Source of the DNA: an uncultured euryarchaeote
Lineage (GTDB): Archaea; Thermoplasmatota; Poseidoniia; Poseidoniales; Thalassarchaeaceae
DNA: 5,538 nucleotides
Assembly: GCA_937901365.1 (NCBI GenBank)
Contig: CALCEF010000149.1
Span: forward strand, 1-5,538
Direction of reading: 5' to 3'
Of this stretch, positions 1 through 5,538 are shown piece by piece. Below the pieces are notes generated by a model. That model was not told the origin of the DNA. It did no database searches and worked only from the letters and a program-made list of their open reading frames with translations. Numbering within the stretch: position 1 is the stretch's first letter; every line of letters starts with the position of its first letter. The position numbers were made by a program, and so were the translations under genes.

Positions 1-1
1 T

Positions 2-1267
2 GGCGAGATTCAGGAAGCGATTGACACGTGCCTGTTTTTCCAGTCCGAAGGTCGCCGCCTCTACGGTCAAACCGTGAACTCAGAGTTGCCCGATAAGGAA
101 CTGTTCACCTACCGAAGACCACTGGGTGTTTGCGGGATTATCAATGCCTGCAACTTCCCCTCAGCAGTTCCATTTTGGAAAATGATCCCAGCCATCATGT
201 GCGGAAACACATGTGTCTGGAAATCACCTCAAGACTCCCCCCTGTTGTCATTTGCTCTTGCGCGTATCATGCATGAAGCTGGACTGCCCAACGGTGTCAT
301 CAACCTCGTTCATGGCAAGGGAAGTGGTGCTGGACAACACCTCGTCGATGCTGTCGACAAAGGCATGGTGAACAAGATTTCATTCACCGGTAGTACAGCA
401 GTTGGCAAGATGATCGGAGAAATTTGTGGACGCAATCTCGTCTCAGCGAGTCTCGAACTTGGCGGAAAGAATCCATTGGTAATCATGCCAAGCGCCAATA
501 TTGACAATGCTGTTGCAGGAGCCTATTGGGCCGGATTTGGGACCGCTGGGCAAAGATGTACTAGTCTTGGTAATTTGATTATCCACGAGGACATTTATGA
601 TGAATTCATGGCCAAACTAATGGCCAAGGTTGAGAGTACTTCCATCGGAGACTCATTGCGCAACGAAGACGTTCTGTATGGGTCGATGCTCTCAGAGAAG
701 TATGCGACTGAATTCCTCAAGGGATTAGAAATGTGCGAAGCCAGCGGCGCATCAAAGATCTATGGCAAAGGTAGAATCACAAACGACAACAAACCATCAG
801 GATTCCTTGGTGATGCTTCTGAAGGCGTCTACATGTGGCCTCACGTCTATGAAAATGTGACAGAAGATATGGAATGCTTTCACGAGGAAATCTTTGGCCC
901 GGTCATCACTGTGGTAAAGGCGAAAGATTTCGAACATGCTCTTCATCTTGCCAATGCCAGCCCGTATGGTCTATCAAGTGCAATTTACACCAATGAACGA
1001 CTTGAGGCATATCGCTTCAAAACAGGGATTAAAGCAGGTATGACTGGAATTAACAACTCGACAACGGGGGCTGAAGCACACTTGCCATTCGGAGGTGTCA
1101 AAGGCTCAGGTAATGGTACCCGCGAATCGGGAATTTGGGTTATTGAGGCCTATTCGTACTGGCACGCTGTGAACGATGAACTCAGTGGTAAACTCCAGTT
1201 AGCGCAGATGGACGTCGACGAAATCGAAATCGAAGAGGCCGAAGTCGATTGGTCTTCTCTTGCCTGA
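2..1267 (+). CDS. Aldehyde dehydrogenase (NAD(P)+-dependent), 5'-truncated by the window edge
   Basis: This enzyme would oxidise an aldehyde to a carboxylate with NAD(P)+ in the cytoplasm; the substrate cannot be told from sequence. The frame is open from position 2, and the residues before the GTG at 74 (EGRRLYGQT) are normal family sequence, so 74 is not the start. About 421 residues are visible and roughly 100 are missing. Seen: the NFP segment with the oxyanion-hole Asn, FTGST of the Rossmann fold, the general-base Glu in LELGGKNP (455-457), the nucleophile Cys in GQRCTS (557-559, the usual 34 residues later), EEIFGPV (884-904) and LPFGGVKGSG near the C-terminus. The Trp usually before NFP is Cys here. 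The Glu that usually contacts the adenosine ribose (KxxE) is Gln (KSPQ), which may alter cofactor preference. The protein ends in a strongly acidic tail. The membrane-protein gene follows after 9 nt. The family is certain; the subfamily is not assigned. Confidence 0.95.
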   Translation, partial: GEIQEAIDTCLFFQSEGRRLYGQTVNSELPDKELFTYRRPLGVCGIINACNFPSAVPFWKMIPAIMCGNTCVWKSPQDSPLLSFALARIMHEAGLPNGVINLVHGKGSGAGQHLVDAVDKGMVNKISFTGSTAVGKMIGEICGRNLVSASLELGGKNPLVIMPSANIDNAVAGAYWAGFGTAGQRCTSLGNLIIHEDIYDEFMAKLMAKVESTSIGDSLRNEDVLYGSMLSEKYATEFLKGLEMCEASGASKIYGKGRITNDNKPSGFLGDASEGVYMWPHVYENVTEDMECFHEEIFGPVITVVKAKDFEHALHLANASPYGLSSAIYTNERLEAYRFKTGIKAGMTGINNSTTGAEAHLPFGGVKGSGNGTRESGIWVIEAYSYWHAVNDELSGKLQLAQMDVDEIEIEEAEVDWSSLA

Positions 1268-1269
1268 GG
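1266..1269 (+). promoter_or_regulatory. Weak Shine-Dalgarno (GAGG) for the membrane-protein gene
   Basis: GAGG overlaps the dehydrogenase stop codon and lies 7 nt before the ATG at 1277. The spacing is right for ribosome binding, and the overlap with the upstream stop suggests translational coupling. Only four bases match, so this is tentative. Confidence 0.4.
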
Positions 1270-1276
1270 CATTTCA

Positions 1277-1831
1277 ATGGAAATTTCTCGTGAAACCGTT
1301 CGCCTAGCGCTCTACATCACTGGACCTTTGGTTTTGGCCGCATATGTGTTTGGTATATCGAGGATGGAGAGCCCCAACGATTTGTGGGGTGGTATTCCTG
1401 AATCTTGGCGAACACTGAATGTATCATGCATGTTCATTTCTGCATTTGGATTTTTGATCATGTGGTGGTTTTTCCTCTACCGATGGGATGCAGCACTGGT
1501 GGAAACCGTACAATGGCCATGGGGCGACGGAGAAGAGGGGGGGCACTATCGTCTGCTCATCGCCTTCTTGCTCGTCACAATTCCATCCATGCTTTGGCTT
1601 GAATTGACCGCATTCCATATGCGAACTGATGCCAATTGGACGCAATGGTTGGTGATTGGCAATTTGTGGTTGGTTTGTTTGGGCAATATACTGCTTGGGT
1701 TCTTCGCATGGAGCGCACATCAACAAGGCATTGCATCGGATTCGATTTGGCCCGTAATAGGCGCCTGTATGCTCGGTATTCAGGTCATCATCAATGACGG
1801 TATACTTTGGAATCTCAAGTATCCTTGGTAG
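1277..1831 (+). CDS. Tryptophan-rich integral membrane protein of unknown family, about five TM helices
   Basis: I do not recognise this family. The 184-residue product has five hydrophobic stretches, at about residues 9-27, 47-68, 91-112, 123-146 and 157-178. A short loop (28-46) follows the first helix, and an acidic glycine-containing loop (around 80-90, GDGEEGG) separates helices 2 and 3. It has no signal peptide apart from the first helix. Fifteen Trp residues (about 8%) are spread along the chain, many at helix ends. Charged or polar residues near or within helices 3-5 (Glu109, His114, Asn173, Asp174) could be functional. Size, helix number and Trp content recall TspO/MBR proteins, but I do not see the TspO motifs (the Pro- and Trp-rich loop after helix 1, the LNxxW helix). 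It starts 9 nt after the dehydrogenase, so the two are probably co-transcribed. Its last 17 nt overlap the converging peroxiredoxin gene. A run of seven G at 1537-1543 does not break the frame. Confidence 0.85.
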   Translation: MEISRETVRLALYITGPLVLAAYVFGISRMESPNDLWGGIPESWRTLNVSCMFISAFGFLIMWWFFLYRWDAALVETVQWPWGDGEEGGHYRLLIAFLLVTIPSMLWLELTAFHMRTDANWTQWLVIGNLWLVCLGNILLGFFAWSAHQQGIASDSIWPVIGACMLGIQVIINDGILWNLKYPW

Positions 1832-2288
1832 TCAGTTCACGAAGCTGTCGCAAAGCATGGAAAACGTGTTTCTTCGGAGTGAATTGGGCTGTTATTGTAC
1901 CCTGAATAATTCCTTCAGGGTCGACGATGAACGTGACCCTTGCTCGCATGAAACCGAGCGTTTTCTTTAGTTGCATTTTTTTTGCCAATCTCCCATGATC
2001 GTCACACAACAATTTGAATTTGAGATTATGCTTCTCTTTGAATCTCCGATGCCGACTCATAGAATCTGACGAAACACCGATCAACTGAGCCCCTAAAGCA
2101 TTGAAATCTTCGTGCTTGTCTCTAAATCCGCACGACTCAATGGTACATCCTGGTGAACCATCTTTTGGGTAGAAGAATACAACAGACCACTGTGCCTTTA
2201 GCGCCTCTAAATTGAACCAATTGCCTTCATCATCTTTCAGCGAAAAATCTGGGAATTCTTCCCCGATCCAGTGAGCGTGAGCATCCAC
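1815..2288 (-). CDS. bcp: Thioredoxin-dependent thiol peroxidase, PrxQ/BCP-type peroxiredoxin
   Basis: This cytoplasmic enzyme reduces hydrogen peroxide and organic hydroperoxides, and is normally recycled by thioredoxin. From the chosen GTG start the product is 157 residues, the usual length for PrxQ/BCP. Seen: the N-terminal GEEFPDFSL segment, then YPKDGSPGCTIESCGFRD with peroxidatic Cys48 (codon 2145-2147) and resolving Cys53. This CX4C spacing marks atypical 2-Cys PrxQ proteins. The conserved Arg117 lies in RVTFIVDPEG. A third cysteine, Cys95, is near LLCDDHG. The frame stays open upstream to an ATG at 2342 and another at 2426, but these would overlap the SDR gene by 50 and 134 nt and add residues unlike the family. 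The GTG at 2288 has a good ribosome site and lies 4 nt past the SDR stop. It is the second gene of a probable two-gene operon. The 3' end overlaps the converging membrane-protein gene by 17 nt. Confidence 0.93.
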   Translation of the reverse strand: MDAHAHWIGEEFPDFSLKDDEGNWFNLEALKAQWSVVFFYPKDGSPGCTIESCGFRDKHEDFNALGAQLIGVSSDSMSRHRRFKEKHNLKFKLLCDDHGRLAKKMQLKKTLGFMRARVTFIVDPEGIIQGTITAQFTPKKHVFHALRQLRELTTKDT

Positions 2289-2291
2289 AAT

Positions 2292-2300
2292 ATCACTTCC
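2292..2300 (-). promoter_or_regulatory. Ribosome binding site that decides the GTG start of the peroxiredoxin
   Basis: On the minus strand GGAAGTGAT differs by one base from the strong Shine-Dalgarno GGAGGTGAT, and its GGAAG core lies 7 nt before the GTG at 2288. The TGA inside it (2293-2295) is the stop codon of the upstream SRPBCC-SDR gene. Termination of one protein and initiation of the next therefore happen at the same site, which predicts coupled translation. Confidence 0.65.
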
Positions 2301-3666
2301 ATAATCCCAACGAATCTCGAAGGGCCGGCTCCAATTCCTCATGCTCAAATTTGTATCCTGAATCCAGCAAGCGATTTGGTTGCACGTTCTGCCCCTCAAA
2401 CAGGAGGGGTCCAGCCAATTCTCCAAATAGAATTCTCATTGAAATTTTAGGAATAGGGGCAATTGCGGGCCTCCACAAAACACGCCCAAGTGTCTTTGCA
2501 AAGACCTTTTGTCGGGCTGGATTTGGTGCGGTTAGGTTGTATGCACCTTCAGTTTCTTCCGTCATTGCAAGGTGGTGAATCGCGTAGATCTCATCATCCA
2601 TTGAAATCCAAGACATCCACTGTTTTCCGTTTCCAATCCGGCCACCTCCTCCCATTTTCCAAGGCAACAACATTCGTCCGAGTGCACCACCCGTGGCAGA
2701 TAGAACAATTCCGTTTCGCAGATTAATGACACGAATTCCAGCGGCTCTGGCAGGGTCAGCATACGATTCCCAAGCGAGAACGGTATCGGTTAGAAAGCCT
2801 TCACCACTTGGGCTATTTTCTGACAATATTTCATCACCACGATCGCCGTAATAACCGATTGCACTGGCGACGATGAAAACATCAGGCTTCGATTGAAGAT
2901 TGCTCAAAGTTTCTGCAAGCAATGTCGTCGACGCTCTACGTGACTCGACAATCAATGCTTTGCGTTTCTTGGTCCAACGTTTGTCACCAATTCCAGCACC
3001 ACCCAAATGGATGACGACATCAAATCCTTCTATTGCAGCCGAATCGATTGTACCATTACTAGGATCCCAACGAATCTCATTTTCCCCTTGCTTAACCTCT
3101 CTCCGCACCAAGCGCCAAACTTCGTGCCCGCCGGTATCTAAGAAAGCGACCAATTGGGTCCCAATCAATCCAGATGAGCCCGAGATTAGGATTCTTTTTC
3201 GAGCCAGGTGTGAAAATTCTGCATGCCTCTCCAAATCTCGAATCAGCCGCAATTCGCGAGCTTTGAACATCCTTTGGAGTCGTTTTCGAACCATTCTGGA
3301 ACCAAACAATCGACCTAGGGGGCCGAGTGGAAGACGATATTCAACCTCATCGTGAACGGTTGTAAGTCCAGCATCATGTTCGAAACGATGTACATGATGC
3401 CACGAACGAAATGGTCCCTTTTTCATGACGTCCTCAAACTTGTGAGGTGGCTCATATCCGAGATGCTCAGCGACCCAAGTCATTTTGATGGGACCCATGG
3501 GAAAACGAAAGACGCGTTGTGCTCCATCCTTCAGGTTCTCATCCGCTCGAACCTCTTCTGCCACTTCCCAAGGAGGCATAAGCCTCCGAAAGGAGCCACG
3601 CCGCTCAAACCAATCGAACACCGATTGTTGAGGTGCGCTGATTTTTGTTTGATGCTCAAATTTCAT
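2293..3666 (-). CDS. SRPBCC (START-like) domain fused to TIGR01777-family SDR/epimerase-like oxidoreductase
   Basis: The 457-residue product has two domains. Residues 1-148 are an SRPBCC/START-like fold (KFEHQTKISAPQQSVFDWF, then RFEHDAGLTTVHDEVEYRLP), a hydrophobic ligand-binding cavity type. Residues about 157-375 are an NAD(P)-binding Rossmann domain of the TIGR01777 family, which includes E. coli YfcH and is sometimes misnamed a SulA-like cell-division inhibitor. Seen there are GSSGLIG (163-169), HLGGAGIGDKRW (220-231), SAIGYYGDRG (268-277) and MSWISMDDE (351-359). Residues about 376-455 are the DUF1731 tail. No clear YxxxK dyad is visible, as is usual in this family; the substrate is unknown. 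I chose the ATG at 3666 because the SRPBCC fold begins there and GGAGAG lies 7 nt upstream. The frame also extends to an ATG at 3795, but those 43 residues are basic, unlike the family, and would cover the promoter region. It is the first gene before the peroxiredoxin and divergent from the carotenoid desaturase. Confidence 0.93.
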   Translation of the reverse strand: MKFEHQTKISAPQQSVFDWFERRGSFRRLMPPWEVAEEVRADENLKDGAQRVFRFPMGPIKMTWVAEHLGYEPPHKFEDVMKKGPFRSWHHVHRFEHDAGLTTVHDEVEYRLPLGPLGRLFGSRMVRKRLQRMFKARELRLIRDLERHAEFSHLARKRILISGSSGLIGTQLVAFLDTGGHEVWRLVRREVKQGENEIRWDPSNGTIDSAAIEGFDVVIHLGGAGIGDKRWTKKRKALIVESRRASTTLLAETLSNLQSKPDVFIVASAIGYYGDRGDEILSENSPSGEGFLTDTVLAWESYADPARAAGIRVINLRNGIVLSATGGALGRMLLPWKMGGGGRIGNGKQWMSWISMDDEIYAIHHLAMTEETEGAYNLTAPNPARQKVFAKTLGRVLWRPAIAPIPKISMRILFGELAGPLLFEGQNVQPNRLLDSGYKFEHEELEPALRDSLGLWK

Positions 3667-3673
3667 CAGACAA

Positions 3674-3679
3674 CTCTCC
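3674..3679 (-). promoter_or_regulatory. Shine-Dalgarno (GGAGAG) for the SRPBCC-SDR gene
   Basis: GGAGAG on the minus strand lies 7 nt before the ATG at 3666. It supports that start over the longer open frame reaching 3795, and implies a transcript with a leader. Confidence 0.6.
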
Positions 3680-3736
3680 GAAATTGACCGACGAACAACA
3701 TCACCATGTCTGTATCGTCGGCGGAAAATTCCAGCC

Positions 3737-3745
3737 TTTATTGTA
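3737..3745 (-). promoter_or_regulatory. Possible -10/TATA element for the SRPBCC-SDR / peroxiredoxin operon
   Basis: On the minus strand this reads TACAATAAA. It contains TACAAT, a 5/6 match to a bacterial -10 box, and is also AT-rich enough for an archaeal TATA box. It lies about 70 nt upstream of the ATG at 3666, giving a leader that can hold the GGAGAG site. No good -35 hexamer is seen at the matching distance, so support is weak. Confidence 0.25.
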
Positions 3746-3769
3746 ACCCTCTTATGCACCCATAGTCCC

Positions 3770-3798
3770 TTGAAGAATTGCAAAGGAAATGTCATAAT
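3770..3798 (+). promoter_or_regulatory. Candidate core promoter of the carotenoid desaturase gene
   Basis: Read as bacterial, TTGAAG (3770-3775) and CATAAT (3793-3798) match the sigma-70 hexamers at 4/6 and 5/6 positions with the ideal 17-nt spacer, leaving a leader of about 20 nt. Read as archaeal, the AT-rich CATAATGA is centred about 27 nt before the ATG at 3824, with a purine/A-rich GGAAAT just upstream resembling a BRE. That is where a TATA box would sit for a leaderless transcript. No Shine-Dalgarno lies at proper distance from this ATG, which mildly favours the leaderless reading. Which applies depends on the host lineage. Confidence 0.45.
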
Positions 3799-3823
3799 GA
3801 ATGGGTGACCGGCTTCAAATTAG

Positions 3824-5410
3824 ATGACACAAGAGTACTCCAGCCAAGTCCTCATTGTTGGGGCCGGTCCGGGTGGACTAACCGCCGCAATGATGCTTGC
3901 AAAAGCGGGAGTCAAAGTCACAATGATTGAGAAATGTGAAGATGTTGGTGGTCGAACAAAAATCGTTGAAAAAGATGGCTACAAGTTCGATAATGGCCCC
4001 ACATTTTTCCATTATCCCGAAATTGCTGAGGAAATTTTTCGTGCACTAGGAAGAGATGCCCATGAAGAATTGAAACTCATTCGTCTGGATCCGAACTATC
4101 GTTTGGTCTTTGGAGCAGGCGGGAGTCTTGATGCAACAACTGACCTAGAAGACATGGTTGAACAAATTCGCGTATTGTGTGGTGATCGAAATGCGAACGG
4201 ATTCCGCAAATATGTCACCGACAACCGTAGAAAATTGAAATTCTCGAAAAACTGTCTGAATTCACCATGGAAGGGCCCATTCGACCTCTTCAGTCGTCGA
4301 GCATTCCGTGTTTCCAAGGTGTTACGCCCTTGGCGCTCTGTCGCTACAGATTTGGCACACATCTTTCCAGATGAGCGGATGCAATTGGCCATGTCGTTCC
4401 AAACCAAGTATCTGGGTATGAGCCCTTTCAAAGCCCCAAGTTTGTTTACGATATTGGCATATTTGGAATATGAATACGGTGTTTTCCATGCAGAAGGTGG
4501 CCTTGGAAGAATTACACAACGCATGGCGGACATCGCCCGTGAAATGGGCGTAGAAATTCGCCTAAATGAAGAAGTGAAAGAATTCCTCTTTGAAGGTAAA
4601 ACGGTGGTTGGTGTCAAGACCGAAAAAGGTACATATCACGCTGAAAAATACGTTATGAATGCAGATTTTGCTACCGGGATGAAGGATTTAATCCCCGATC
4701 GGTTGAGAAAGCGTTGGTCGAACAAGAAGTTGGATCAGAAGTCATACTCTTGTTCAACATTCATGCTGTATCTTGGTGTAGACAAACTCTATGATGTCCC
4801 ACATCACCAAATTTACGCAGCCAAAGATTACCAGAAAAACTTGCGAGAGGTTACCGAACACAAGGTGTCATGGGATGACCCTTCAGTTTACGTCCAAAAC
4901 GCTTGCATAACCGACCCTTCAATGGCGCCAGAGGGTCATTCAACAGTTTACGTATTGGTTCCTGTAAGCAATCAACATCCAGACATCAATTGGGATGAAA
5001 TTAAGCATGATTTCCGTGATGTCATCATTCAACAATTGGCCCACCTCGGCTATGATGATTTGGAAAAACACATCGTTTCAGAAACAATCGTTACACCCGA
5101 TGATTGGGCTGAAAGAGACATCTACAAAGGGGCTGTTTTCAATCTCGCGCACGGACTCGACCAGATGCTTTGGCGCCGCCCTCAGAATCGCTTTGAAGAA
5201 TTAAGAGACCTCTACTTAGTCGGTGGAGGGACTCATCCAGGCAGTGGACTACCCACCATTCTAGAAAGTGGCCGAATAACGGCTAAACTCATTTGTGCTG
5301 ATCTTGGGATTATCCCAGATTGGAATGGCGAGGAAACTTGGTTCTCGGATTGGCGAAAACCAAAAGCGATTCGCAAGTTGGAAGCTCAACTATCCCAGCC
5401 TTCGGCTTGA
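3824..5410 (+). CDS. crtI: CrtI-family phytoene/carotenoid desaturase (FAD-dependent)
   Basis: CrtI-type enzymes introduce double bonds into phytoene or a later carotene, using FAD at the membrane. At 528 residues this one is full length (family about 490-530). Seen: the N-terminal dinucleotide-binding fold VLIVGAGPGGL with GxGxxG at 13-18, Glu36 at the end of strand 2, GGRT at 42-45, and YKFDNGPTFF at 53-62. The central SFQTKYLGMSPFKAPSLFTILAYLEYEYGVF region leads into the GGLGRI loop. The C-terminal FAD motif is LYLVGGGTHPGSGLPTILESGR (463-484). The central block reads to me like the version common in Planctomycetes-type bacteria, though that is from memory. The ATG at 3824 fits because the FAD motif follows at the normal distance. 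The exact step (phytoene to lycopene or another desaturation) cannot be read from sequence, and no crtB or cyclase is in the window. It is divergent from the SRPBCC-SDR gene; its 3' end overlaps a converging reading frame by 25 nt. Confidence 0.93.
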   Translation: MTQEYSSQVLIVGAGPGGLTAAMMLAKAGVKVTMIEKCEDVGGRTKIVEKDGYKFDNGPTFFHYPEIAEEIFRALGRDAHEELKLIRLDPNYRLVFGAGGSLDATTDLEDMVEQIRVLCGDRNANGFRKYVTDNRRKLKFSKNCLNSPWKGPFDLFSRRAFRVSKVLRPWRSVATDLAHIFPDERMQLAMSFQTKYLGMSPFKAPSLFTILAYLEYEYGVFHAEGGLGRITQRMADIAREMGVEIRLNEEVKEFLFEGKTVVGVKTEKGTYHAEKYVMNADFATGMKDLIPDRLRKRWSNKKLDQKSYSCSTFMLYLGVDKLYDVPHHQIYAAKDYQKNLREVTEHKVSWDDPSVYVQNACITDPSMAPEGHSTVYVLVPVSNQHPDINWDEIKHDFRDVIIQQLAHLGYDDLEKHIVSETIVTPDDWAERDIYKGAVFNLAHGLDQMLWRRPQNRFEELRDLYLVGGGTHPGSGLPTILESGRITAKLICADLGIIPDWNGEETWFSDWRKPKAIRKLEAQLSQPSA

Positions 5411-5538
5411 TCGGTATCGTAATCAAACGTGCAACTACCGTTGCAAGTATCGTTGATGATTCCAGTGAGCAGGAAGTCTTCAACCATCGAATTGACTTGA
5501 GCGATTGGTGCAATTTCGTTGTGTGCCAAACCTGCGTC
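5386..5538 (-). CDS. Probable C-terminal end of an unidentified protein (truncated by the window edge)
   Basis: On the minus strand a frame is open from the window edge through 50 codons to a TGA at 5386-5388. The product begins DAGLAHNEIAPIAQVNSMV and ends DQAEGWDS. It avoids rare codons such as ATA and AGA, is acidic, and carries a closely spaced cysteine pair (CNGSC) that could form a disulfide or bind metal. The gene would converge on the desaturase gene and overlap it by 25 nt, as the peroxiredoxin and membrane-protein genes do at 1815-1831. The family is not recognisable from this fragment. A plus-strand frame is also open here but has no convincing start, so the minus reading is preferred with moderate confidence. 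Confidence 0.5.
   Translation of the reverse strand, partial: DAGLAHNEIAPIAQVNSMVEDFLLTGIINDTCNGSCTFDYDTDQAEGWDS

Larger units (their letters stand above)
3667..3823. promoter_or_regulatory. Divergent intergenic region between the SRPBCC-SDR gene and the carotenoid desaturase
   Basis: These 157 nt are the only sizeable non-coding stretch in the window and must carry the start signals for both divergent transcripts. Candidate core elements for each side are listed separately. I found no convincing long palindrome for a dimeric regulator, and no riboswitch-like structure. Confidence 0.7.

Noticed and set aside
1537..1543. Run of seven G in the membrane-protein gene as a possible slippage or phase-variation site
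   Set aside because: The frame gives membrane helices on both sides of the run, so it is intact. One 7-base run in a coding loop is weak evidence for phase variation.
1277..1831. Calling the membrane protein a TspO/MBR tryptophan-rich sensory protein
   Set aside because: Helix number, size and Trp content fit, but the characteristic TspO motifs are not visible, so naming it would overstate the evidence.
1899..1921. Perfect 8-bp inverted repeat (ACCCTGAA / TTCAGGGT) with a 7-nt loop, about 70 nt past the membrane-protein stop
   Set aside because: It lies inside the conserved VDPEG region of the peroxiredoxin gene, has no T-run on either strand, and one such hairpin is expected by chance in a window this size.
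2289..2426. Upstream extension of the peroxiredoxin frame to ATG at 2342 or 2426
   Set aside because: It overlaps the conserved C-terminus of the SDR gene and adds residues not found in PrxQ proteins; the GTG at 2288 has a near-consensus ribosome site.
2900..3355. Open frame of 151 codons on the plus strand within the SDR gene
   Set aside because: It mirrors the conserved Rossmann domain coding strand and its product is low-complexity Ser/Arg/Pro-rich, typical of an antisense shadow.
3667..3795. Upstream extension of the SRPBCC-SDR frame to an ATG at 3795
   Set aside because: The 43 extra residues are basic and unlike the SRPBCC N-terminus, they would cover the divergent control region, and the ATG at 3666 has a good GGAGAG site.
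4096..4617. Long open frame of 173 codons antisense to the desaturase
   Set aside because: The opposite strand encodes conserved CrtI sequence throughout, and the antisense product shows no recognisable protein features.
5430..5445. 6-bp inverted repeat TGCAAC-tacc-GTTGCA about 20 nt after the desaturase stop
   Set aside because: No T-run follows, the stem is short, and it falls within the likely coding tail on the minus strand, so a terminator call is not supported.
5395..5538. Plus-strand open frame running off the right edge
   Set aside because: It has no ATG or ribosome site, begins inside the desaturase gene, and the minus-strand frame here has a more natural composition. It is not fully excluded.

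Overview
This window looks like a piece of a compact prokaryotic chromosome of moderate GC content (mid-40s percent by eye). It holds five clear or likely protein genes plus the edge of a sixth, with almost no non-coding DNA. I see no tRNA, rRNA, CRISPR array, insertion sequence or phage gene. The gene mix (CrtI-type carotenoid desaturase, SRPBCC-TIGR01777 fusion, PrxQ peroxiredoxin, aldehyde dehydrogenase) suggests an aerobic, probably light-exposed, free-living microbe. The desaturase reads like those of Planctomycetes-type bacteria. The acidic protein tails and tight packing would also suit marine Group II/III Euryarchaeota. From memory alone I cannot decide between these two.

Layout, left to right. 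(1) Positions 2-1267, plus strand: the C-terminal ~420 residues of an aldehyde dehydrogenase, cut by the window edge, with both catalytic residues present. (2) 1277-1831, plus: a 184-residue, very tryptophan-rich membrane protein of unknown family, 9 nt after the dehydrogenase and probably on the same transcript. (3) 1815-2288, minus: a PrxQ/BCP peroxiredoxin that overlaps the end of gene 2 tail to tail. (4) 2293-3666, minus: a two-domain SRPBCC + TIGR01777 SDR protein, upstream of the peroxiredoxin and apparently translationally coupled to it. (5) 3667-3823: a 157-nt divergent intergenic region, the only real regulatory space in the window. (6) 3824-5410, plus: a full-length CrtI-family carotenoid desaturase. 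(7) 5386-5538, minus: the likely C-terminal 50 codons of another protein, converging on and overlapping the desaturase.

Functionally, the right two-thirds looks like a carotenoid / oxidative-stress neighbourhood. A desaturase is transcribed away from an SRPBCC-SDR protein of unknown substrate and a thiol peroxidase. A joint role in pigment metabolism and photo-oxidative protection is inference from adjacency. The dehydrogenase and membrane protein on the left may form a separate unit. I do not see evidence for a wholly new system. The least explained elements are the Trp-rich membrane protein, the substrate of the SRPBCC-SDR fusion, and the edge protein at the right.
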